Source: Cristatella mucedo
Taxonomy: Eukaryota; Bryozoa; Phylactolaemata; Cristatellidae
Direction: 5' to 3'
DNA: 64,000 nucleotides
Assembly (NCBI GenBank): GCA_009760855.2
Contig: WPIO01000005.1
Coordinates: 8,156,001-8,220,000 of the forward strand
Shown here piece after piece: positions 34,600 through 45,400 of the stretch (position 1 is its first letter; each line of letters opens with the position of its first letter). The position numbers and the translations under genes were made by a program. The notes under the pieces are model-generated. The model saw nothing but the letters and a program-made list of their open reading frames with translations, was not told the origin of the DNA and did no database searches.

Positions 34600-36107
34600 T
34601 GTGTATACATATATGCACAAGTTTACAGGTATACCTTAAATATAGATGGCAGCTGCACCGGCTTCGCCTGTTCGTCTGCACAGAACAGCATCGTCGCTAT
34701 ACGCTCTAGAGCAACAGGTCTGAGTTCTGAAAATAGCTTTCAAGATTAGCCATCTTTACATTAATTGTATCTTTAATATTAGAAAAGCTGCATCGCTAAA
34801 GAGTAATTTATCGATGTAACCTTGAAATCTGTCTCTGCATTAAAAGCAAACGCGAGCCCAGCCACGCCTAATTCTTTTACGAACATTTGCACATGAAGCG
34901 CATGTACGTGGTTTACCAGCCCGTGGCCAATCGAAGCCAAGACTCGACGATCAGTTTTGTGCGCTTGCCTGTCCAGGATCAAATAAGCTACTTACTTCGT
35001 TAAGGGAACTACCAGCGCTTTCGTCGACAAGCACTTACAAAACGGAGCTCAAGACACGCCAGTCAGGCTATTTCCTTTATTTGGCCAATACTGTTCAAGA
35101 ACTAAAAACAATTTAGGCTACATGGTCAGTTCACTAATTAATTGGGAAGAATTTCTGCTCACAGTGCTGCAGCTTGCCCGATTTGGCATTGCTTAGTGGG
35201 GAGACAGCTGTCGAGCACATTTTGGGTAGTGCCCCGAATTCCAGGCCCCCACCATGGTTTCAAGCCCAGCTTCCATTTTGAACCCGATCTGCTGCTGCTG
35301 GCATTTGTCTGTACCTTTTGCCACTGAGCTACCGTAGACAGTAGGAGAGAATCGACGCCGCTTTCTGTCCCATCAAGCACGGGCTGCGACTTTCCGGCAC
35401 TCTCGTATTAGCTGTTCATAGCCAGGCACTTTGTCTACCTTGAAACTGTATAGCAGACACATGCAGTCTCTCACACGAGGTCAGATTCGGGTTCTAAGCA
35501 GTAGATACTGCAGTGACATGATGCACAATGGCAAGAAGTGTCATTTTATGCTTCAAGTGGCATTCAACTATTTTGCTTTTGTACGACTCCCCACACACGC
35601 GCTAGCTGCCGGATTTAGCAAACCACAACACAGTAAGCTGACGATTAACTTCCAAATTTATTCGACTAAAGGATTGGTCAGACTAGCATGATAGTAACGA
35701 ACCAAGCCGGGGGAGTAAGGAGCAATAACAAAGCAGCAAAGCCGACGGTGGCCCACGATGACATGGGAAGAGAAGAGTTAGCTGAGGTCCGTGGTCACAA
35801 GTGGCCACTACGCCCACGGCTCCAGTGAAGCAGTGAATCGGTAGAGCAGTTGGCAGCAGCGTGAAGCTACAGCCGCACATCGGAGTAGAGTACCACGGGA
35901 GTAGAATACGCGGACCACTTGCATTGCAACCGAGGTACAATAAGAAAGTCGCACGGACGACAACATTGCTAAACATGGAAAAAACGGGAAACTAGACATA
36001 TCTTAGCAAAACGGTAACGGCAACTAAGCTCGGTCTAAGGGCCTTACCATCGAGGTGGACGAGAATCAGGATCTTTGGCATGGATTAGGCTCAGGCAAAG
36101 GGCAAGG
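34600..36107. other. Unassigned region downstream of the transporter gene
   Basis: No recognised gene. An AATAAA on the - strand at 35662-35657 is a candidate polyadenylation signal for the transporter gene whose stop lies at 36396. Confidence 0.35.
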
Positions 36108-36149
36108 CTCAGGCGTGGGCGGGGCTCAGGCGTGGGCGGGGCTCAGGCA
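36108..36149. repeat. 18-bp GC-rich tandem repeat
   Basis: About two and a half copies of an 18-bp unit (GGCTCAGGCGTGGGCGGG). Confidence 0.9.
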
Positions 36150-36224
36150 TGCACCCCAGGCTCTGGCGGCTGAGCAGAGGTGCTCGCGAGATGGAAATGT
36201 CAGCCGTCGAAAAAACTTCTCTGC

Positions 36225-36246
36225 GGGGGGGGGGGGGGGGGGGGGG
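36225..36246. repeat. G homopolymer, 22 nt
   Basis: Uninterrupted G run. It is C-rich on the strand transcribed as the transporter 3' UTR. Confidence 0.95.
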
Positions 36247-36395
36247 AAGAAGCGCCAGCTGGGAAGCTGACGCCGGACAAGCCCCAGCTTCTCGTGAGGT
36301 CGTAATGTCGCCGGGGCATAGCGTCCGGTCGTAGCCAGGAAGGCGTGGACTGCCACCAGCACCCACCCACCATGTTCCGGCTTCCACCCAACCCT

Positions 36396-36664
36396 TCAGC
36401 ACGGGAGTGCCGCCGGAGAGCAAGCTTCGTCGGTGCCGGCCACCTTTGCGCTGGCTACATCGGCAGCAGCGCCGCCGCCGCCATTGTGCAGGTTCTTTGC
36501 CGCTCTGCTGCGTCGGTTGCTGACGTAGGTCGGAATGAAGACGAGCGTCGAGGCGAAGCCGAAGCAGCCGCAGACTACCCAGGCGGGCCACTCCGGCGCC
36601 GGCCACACACCAGCGCGACTCTCGGGCGTTGGGAATGCAGCGGTGAAGCTATCGGAGACCGAGC
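36396..36664 (-). CDS. Transporter coding exon 4 (residues 452-540)
   Basis: Acceptor GGCTCTACTTTCAG. The phase restores Gly452 and reads SVSDSFTAAF, TM12 and a Gly/Ala-rich cytosolic tail to TGA at 36398-36396. A frame-shifted ORF on the same strand at 36109-36606 is a shadow. Confidence 0.85.
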
Positions 36665-39364
36665 CTGAAAGTAGAGCCGACCAGAACTGGTCTCAACGAG
36701 CGCTCACGGCGGCTTGGTCAGATATTTTTTTTTATTACACATACACAATTATACAGACATAAAGAAAAGTATATATATAATAAAAGTATATACACATATA
36801 TATATATATACAATAAAAGTATATATATAATAAAACTGAGTTCGAAGCTTCGGCAGCAAACGAACAAAACGCACTGGTTTGGTCCAGCGGATAAGGTGCT
36901 CGCCCCGACCAAGGTCCGGCTGAGGTCGTAGGCTCGAGCCCCGAGGCATATGTGAAGCGCCTGAAGAGAGACTAAATTCTCTTGGGGCGCTGTATAAATG
37001 AATTTATGAAATAACAATATTACACTTGATAAAGCGTCCTCAGAGAACACAATCTCTTTCTAGACGCTTTACATTTGAAATATCTTCAGTATGAAAGCCA
37101 GTAAAAAAAAACTAAAGCTACATTCGTGCTCAGCACACATAGATACCAAAGATTAGGGCCCTTTCAAGTCAGTAACTGTTTCAATGTTAACCGGTGTTGC
37201 TGCAAGAGTCAATAACCCGTGTGAATGACGAGGTTATGGGCGAGGTTACCATGGCTAGACAAGCATGCAAAAGCACACAAGAACAAATAAAGACACGTTC
37301 CCAGGGGCAGAGAGGGAGAGTGAGAGCTGATCGGCATAGATGCACTTCCAGCTGAGACTTACATCATAAAAAGTCCTTGTATGTCAAAGATGGAAGTCAA
37401 AAGCCAGTTCCAGACTTTTGGTCATTAAAACTGAAGGCTCAATCAAGCACCGGTTGCAGACGATAAAGATCACATGCCGGGAGTCCTGATTAAAGGAATT
37501 GCAGCTATCTATACGGCCAAATGCGACCAAGCTAGCCAACACACTCTGGGTGTAATCATTCAACACAGAGTCAATCTGTCTGTTCGTTCGGAATGCAGTT
37601 ATTAAACATAAAGTCAATATGTCTGCTAGCCCGGGATGCCCTAGGGAACCAAAATTCTTCGAGAACGAAGCCGAACGAACGATGAGCCGCGAGGCCAGCA
37701 TCAAAATTCAGAGGCTGCGCATTTGGCGGCTATGGCAGCCCACCCACGCGCACACCCAAGATGTGCCCATGCAGAGCCGCTCGGGTGTCTTACCGACGGT
37801 GATGGGCCCGATGAAGCAGCCGACGCCGTTCGCGAAGAAGTAGAGGCCGATGAGCTTGGCGAACTCGGCCGGGCCCGAGGCCATGTCGAACAGGACACTG
37901 TTGCACAGCGACAGCAGCGTGGAGAGCCACCAGCCGCACACGGAGAAGAGAGTTATGTAAGCGGGCGTGACCACGCCGACGAGCGGCAGCAGCAGCGGCG
38001 GAAGGCCGTACAGACCGCAGCTCAGCATGTAGAGCAGGTGCCGGTCGTACGAGCACTTGCCGAGCGCCGTCATCACGATGGAGGCAAGCAGCATGCCGAC
38101 GCCGTTCATTGTCATGCCGAGCGCCGACATATTGGGGTCCATGTCGTGCTGCATGGTGAGTACGGGCAGCAGCGCCTGCGTGCCCGACGTGCAGCAGCCC
38201 CAGAGCAGCGAGTTGACGATGAGCAGGCACACCTGCCAGCGGCGCAGCAGATCGAGCATGGCGCCCAGCACCCCGCCGCCACCGAGGCGGCCGCCGGTGC
38301 CCGAAGCTGCAGTCTCGTGCTTTGCGGCAGCGTCGTTGCTTTCGCCGCCGTTTCCCACCAGCTTCTGCTGCTGCTCGGCCTCGAGCGCCTTCTTGGACAG
38401 CGGCAGGGCATCGTCGGGCGAGGAGGAGGCATCAGCGGCACCAGGCTTACTTTGCACCGCAGCCACAGCAGTGTCCGTCAGCTTGCCATCGTCGTCGATT
38501 CGAGTCGCAGACTTGGGCGAGCATGCCAAAGCAAAGCTTTGCGCCAGCGTGCGGCCGTCGTTGGGCTTCAGCAGCAGCGAGCTGATGAAGCAGATGACGA
38601 GCGAGCCGGACATGAAGGCGAGCATGCCGACGTGGCCGTGCGCTGCATGCACGGCAGCCACGATGGGTGGGAAGGAGAGCACGCCGACGGCCTGACCCAT
38701 CGCCACGACGGGAAATGCGATGTGCTTGAGTCGATCGAAGTACTGGCCTAGCAGTGACATGGTGGTCGCGTACGGGCAGCATATGCCGAAGCCTGCGGCG
38801 GGCACAACAAAGGCCTCGTGTTCAGCATGCTTGCCGGACAGCAATTAGTAGTGGATGAGCAGAGCGGAGGCACATAATAACAACGGCAACAACGACAAGA
38901 CACTCGCACAGCATTCTAAAATAACTAAATTTCCTTTTTTCCAAGATGCTGAACATGTGCTGAAACAGGCCTTGCTGTGCACAGAGATCCGTTCGCCGGC
39001 CATTAAAAGAAGATAGGACACACGAAGAGGTGGGAGCAGACGACGTCAAAGGTCAAGCAGGTTCAAAGAAGCGCTGGCGGAGCATCGATTTGAATTGCCA
39101 AACTACGAGGAGGGAGTATTTTAGTGTTACTTTTTTGTAGAGCCGCAGAGCCAGGCATTTGCTAGCGCAGAGGTCCAAAGCAGAGCTTCCGACGTGCCAC
39201 ACTCCAGCAGCCAGTGGTGCTGATTACATTCTTGCAGCACCACGAAACACCGGAGGCAGGTATCCAGGCCTCATTGCCAGGGTCGCTGCTCTTTCGAGGT
39301 GGCACTACGAGCGAGCTAACTAGGTGCCACCGACTATGACGAACTGACTGTAAGTAAGCATCAC

Positions 39365-39457
<93 letters not shown>

Positions 39458-42400
39458 GGCTGTTTATCATTTTCATTATAATGTGAAAGAGCGGCTCAGC
39501 TATGGCCATTCATAGCTACAAACAATCTCTGCCAAGGTGGCATTCGGCACATGCGACTCGGCTCAATTTCTCGCTGACTACATTTTCGATGCAATCGAGT
39601 GGCTAGTAGAATTGGAGCCAGCCGAGCTGAGGCAGAGCCACGTGGCCGACGCTCAGCCGGCATCCGACGTAACAGTGATGGAATAAATAAATAAAAATTC
39701 ACTTGTACAGCACCCCGAGAGAACTCTAATCTCTAGGCAGGCACTTCCCAAATGCCACGAGGCTGAAGAGCCCACGACAATGGCAGACCAATGCAACGTC
39801 CTTGACCTCGGTCGTCAAAGGCAAGAACCTAAACCACTGGGCCAAACCGGAGAAAATTCCAACCGAGATCACACAATTTCTAGACAACTTACAAAGGCTG
39901 AATGGAAGCACATATACTAACAAGTTATTCCATAATGAATTGGCACATAAGGATGACACACAAGGATGAAGCACAAGCTGTAACAAATGAGGGGTGAGCA
40001 AACCGCCGACCGAGCTGTGAGGAGTAGCAGCATGCGCGATTTAATGGAGGAGCAGGGCTAAACATGCTGCTAGTCTGCTCGGCTGCCATTGGACACACGG
40101 AATTTCGATCTCGGCAATTCTGCCTGCCGTGTTACATCTAAAATAGCTGCATAGCATCTCTCTCGAGCAATCCTGAAAGAAGCATTGGCCAGCACCCAAC
40201 GCTAGCCGTCTGACTGGGCCTGCGCACGGCAGAGCTTCCGAGGGCAGTGCAGCTAGCTCAGCAAAGCTGGCAGCACCGAGAAGTAAGCGAGACTGGCATC
40301 CGGTGGTGCCAGATAAGCAGCGTCGCAACCTCTTTGACCCAGGATACACCCGAAAGGGAGCAGATATCTAATACCACGGAGCCGGGAGCCGACAGTCGAC
40401 ACAGCACCACTCGGAAAACAAGGCCACATGACTAGCATAAGTAAAGCTCCGGGTCGCAGGCCAAGGATACCGTGCTTGCACTAAACTACCCAGGTCGACG
40501 GTTAGAGTCCTACAGCAGGCAATCCTTTATTGCTCACTGCAAGTGGCAGTGATAGCAATCAGAGCTCTTCTGCTGCTATACAAATGAGGCTGCTTGATCA
40601 GCTATGCTTTATTCTAATGAAGGCCCACACTCGGAAGCCACTCGTTTGACCGGTCACCATAGCCTGAACATTATTGAAAATGTGGCCTAATGGATTCAAG
40701 AGCAGGACTACACATCGAAACAGAAAGTGCACTGCCAGCGGCTGCAAACTTTCCGAGAAGGCATTGTATCTAAAACGACTGTAGTAAAGTGGTCGGAAGA
40801 CGGGTCCAAGTGGCCTATCACAAATCACATGCCCCAAACTGATGTGGTGCCAAGCACCCAAAAAGGATGTAGTGAGCATAAGAAAGGAAGACCAGGTCAT
40901 GCTTGCTTGCTATATGCATGCTTGCTTGCTACGAATGCAAGCAGTATCTTGAACAGCAAGGAAGTCAAATTTATAAAAAAAAAGCTGCCATCTGGTCTAG
41001 CATACTGCCTACACATCAAATCTGTGTCACCTCACCGTCGACTTCACATGCATTTACATTTTCGACCGTTCACCACGATGTGAGGATTCTTTTCTTGCAG
41101 GAACTAGTTAAAGTATGCACTGGAAAGCCTAAGCACAGGCACATGCATCCCTATCCTAGCGAGGACAAACCAAGGCTAACAGCAAACTGTCGTGCGCGTT
41201 CCTTACACAGTCTCAAGGGTGGATCGACACACTGCTAGCAGGCCTCCCAGGGAAGCTGGCGCGCCAGTGACAAGACCAGTGAGAAGCCTAACATACCAGC
41301 GATCACGCCGTATAGGATATAGACGTGCCATAGTTCCGTCGCAGCAATGGTAGCTGCAATAGCAGCGGCAGCAAGGACACATCCGCCCAGAGCAACCAGG
41401 CGAAATCCGAGCTTCTCGGCGAGCGGAACCACCGCGAGGCCTGAAACAGCAGGAAGCTCAATGTAACGAGATAACGTGCTCACAGACAGGGCAGCAGGGC
41501 AGTGAGCACGATATCAACAAGAAATAGCCGAATCCTGAAAGAATAGATGAAGGGTCAGCTAGCCATGCATAATGTACAACCGGATTTTATGCTCCCACAT
41601 TTTGCTTTTGCATACATTGACATTGCCCGTTTTCCTACATAGATTTTACCCGAATACATACAATACAATACATACAATCTGATTATGCCATTTCAGTGGC
41701 ACTCGGCAGCCGCTCAGCTGATGGTTAGCAGCAGTCAGCTTGTGTTAAGCATCCGGATTTGGTCAGTTGCTGTTCTCCACAGGCACTAAGCCCACGGCTA
41801 CGGTAATTCAGATACATGACACCGGCCATCACTTGCACTGCCCTCTAATGTTTCTATGCACCCGTTACCAGTACACTATTTTCCTCAAAACACAAGATTT
41901 AGACTGGATCTAAGTAGTTTTTATTGTGCAGAAAAGCTAAGAAATGTATAATTACAAGCAATTTATTGGGCCTAATCAATAACTTGTCGAGGCACCATGT
42001 TTTTGAAACTTCACCCAATAGTCTCGACATTTATTACACCAGCTTCCGGCACGTTTTATGGGGAATTGACGCCCAGCAATCCTTCAAAACCTCAAAAAAA
42101 TCATAGGATTTCAAGCCCGGAGAAATCCGAACCTTATAGCTCGTTCGAATCCGTCCAACAGATGCTCTAGTGAGTTCAAGTTCGGGCTTTGGTTTAGTCA
42201 CTGCATGACCTCAATTGGCTCGAAGCCGTTAGTAAGCAGGCTCGTAAAAAACTGTTTAACTGCCACAGCAGTGCTGTGCTTCGGATCGTTGTCATGCTGC
42301 CAACAGAAATCGAGCCTCGAAGAGTGTAAGCAGACGGCAAGCCAACATTCTGCAAAATGTCAACATAGACATTTTGATTCACGATTCCTTTAATTCTGTG

Positions 42401-45400
42401 CAGACGCCCAACACTGGAAAATGAGAAGCAACCACATACACATAGAACATGCTGATTTAACAACTTCATTTGTATTGCAGAAGAAGAGTCGTATTGGCTA
42501 TGACCGTCACTTGCAGTTGGCAATAAAGAATCGCCCAACTTCAGTAATCAAACCCACGACCTCGGTCGTCTCGGTCGTGAAGAGTGAGAACCTTACTCCT
42601 GGGCTATCACGACCGAGTATACATTACACTTTCACTGCCGAGTTTCTTTGTCTTTTTTTTCCCAGACAAAGTGCACGTAAGCTTCACCCATTTGCTGGCG
42701 AGCGTACTCCTTCCTTTTGTCGCGGCCAAATACATTGAATTTGGACTCATCAGTCCATAGTACTCTCATCCACAGGGCAGCTGGGATAAGCAAGAAACAA
42801 TCCAGCCTAGCCTTTTTGTGCTGCACGATCGACCGTAGCTTGGACTTAACCACCCGTGCATTCGGCCCTTGTTCATTAAGCCATTAACTCATGGCATTTT
42901 GGCATACGACCAGTCCGGTAGTGTCGTAAAGACTCTGGCTGTGGATTTTAGCAGTGGCAAACCTGTCCTTCAGAGCCATGCTTTTGAGGAGCCAGAGTTA
43001 TCACTAGAAGTTACTCGAAGGCAACCCGAGCATGGCAGTGCCTCTGTGCTACCTTAATTCTGAGGCTTCCTTATCATGTTCCAAGAATATCCTTTGAGAT
43101 CTTCAGCTGCCTCGCGATTTCTCGGCTTTAATGGCCATCTCTGTGAAGCTATTTCAAAACTGCTCAACTACCCTCAGAAAGTCGTGCAACTGGCAACATG
43201 TTCTGGTCGTGTAGCAACCGGCACTAAGGTAGGGGCTAGCCCCAAAAGGTCATGGAGACATCCGGGTAACTTGGCTCATCGTAGGGCGAGGCATCGTCTG
43301 TCGGAAAAATGGGCGAAAACAAGTTCTTCAGAATGGCATCAACGTGGGTGGACAATCACGTGACCACATTTACCGATCTGTTCACACGGTATCCGCTGCC
43401 TCGGTTGCTGGCGAATGCAGTTATTCACTAAGCCAAACGTAGCAAACTGCAGCTAACGCCAAAATTATATGACAGATTAGACAATTTAACAATTACTGTA
43501 GAGTAATGACTTACTCGAATACGGACATTAGCAATAACCGAACTCGGATCGATAGACCAGGCTGGTAGAAACTTTTGTAGTGCAATGTATATGCTCACAA
43601 AACCCAGCTGTACCTGCCCTCAGCGTTAGCTGAGGCAACTACTTAATTGAATGCATGCCTTGCAGGCACTCGGTTCTGTCCAGGATGGCTCCTAATTTCC
43701 CTTAACTGAACAATGCAAAATGAAACTGTTCATAGGAAACAATAAACTTGTGGCTTCAACAATACAATAATTTTAATAAGTCTTATTTAGCTCCCAAAGA
43801 GAACCGAACCACTATCCATGTACTTTAAAACTCGTTAGAAGAGAATCAATAAGAGCTTATGACAATCAAGGCATCATGCTAGGACTATACGGAGACAGCA
43901 CGCAAGAAGACACTCGCAGCCACTGCTTTGCCGGATCCCGGTTATAAGCTTGCAGTCAATTATGCACTTGTAAGTACACAAAGCACCCAGGAGACATAGG
44001 ACAAGCTCGATTGGGCGCGAGGACAGATGAACGGGACAGACCTGTCTTTAAGCTACGACTTAAATGCTGCCAAGTCATCGTGGGCGTTGACAGAAGCCAG
44101 AAAGAAGCTCCAGACTTGCAGTGCACACGAGCTTCACGGCCAACTGCTACCACCCAGGCCCCCAGTACAAAACATCGAGCCAAAAAAGCCACCTGCTGGA
44201 GACAGCTGCACTACCCGATTGGAATGCCAGCTTGGCCAAGCTAGCTGCAGTCAGTCACAGCAGCTACCGGGACCGAGAATAGCAATCAAACGACGCAGCG
44301 CCAACGTAAGAAGTAGAAGATTTCCCGACAAGTAGCCAAAAACTCTTGCTGAGTAAGCAGCATAAAGATAAATGAATGCTCTGGACGAAATGTGCAGCCC
44401 ACCAGACACCTGCAGATAGGTGCTCAGTTAATTAGGTTTCTAAGGAAATTTCAACTCTTCGGTAACCACAAACGGCAATTTCGAGTAAGCTGAAGAATAG
44501 GTGAGAAAGGCATACTGACTGCAGCACAATGTCAAGTATAGCAGTGGAGCGGTCATTGTTTGAGGCTCTTTCCCGGTGCAGGTATTGGAGCACTGCATCA
44601 CATTCCTGGCATTATATACCAAAATGTTTGTTTACAACGACGTGCTGAAACATATTGGCATTCCGTGTGGGGATGTTAGGCGACAGGCACCTTTATTGGC
44701 TTGGTAATGACCCAAAATTATGCTCTATAATCAAATGATGACAAGAAATCACGGAGAAGAAGCAGAGAGCCTCGACCCTGCTTGAGCAGCACTGATCAGA
44801 ATGTCTTGCAAATCCACAGAAGGGCGGCTTCTGAATTACGGTTAGCTCTAAATACAGCTTACAATTTGGGAGCAATATGTAATGACCTGATGTAATTAAA
44901 GATGTCACAGTGGCTGGCAAAAGATTCTACTAGCTGAAAAGTATACCTCTAGACTATATACTGTTTTATTAACGAAAGGCATCCCGTAAACGTCATTTAG
45001 TCTCTACAGCTAATGATGAATATGGCACCTAGGTTGGTCAATAGATCTAAATTATACAGTCACGTGTCTCCTTTGCTAAGGAGCTGCTTTGGTGACCGTT
45101 AATCAGAAGTGAATAACACAATTCTTGCTCTGACATCAGGCGTGCCACCGTCGAGTTCTTCAATACCGCCATTCTTTCACTTCGAGCCAGACTGTTGGCG
45201 ACATCAGCTTTTGCTATGGAGGGGGTGATCCGACACAGAATAACTCACTGCCAAAACCACAAGTCTCACTCTAGGACATCCTCTCTCACATAAATAACTC
45301 TGATATATTCCTTCCGGTAAGCCTAGTTCTACACTTCCATGCCACTCACTTCCTCCGATGTTATCATGACTAAGCTATGCCTCCCACTTTCTCTTTATTG

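Noticed and set aside
37723-38751. 342-codon + strand ORF opposite the transporter exon
   Set aside because: It is the GC-rich antisense shadow of exon 3. Its composition is Ala/Arg/Gln/His-rich without domains, whereas the - strand frame has transmembrane helices and SLC16 motifs.
43076-43363. + strand frame faintly like a Tc1 helix-turn-helix N-terminus
   Set aside because: Opposite in orientation to the nearby transposase relic, and the similarity is limited to a few residues; too weak to call.
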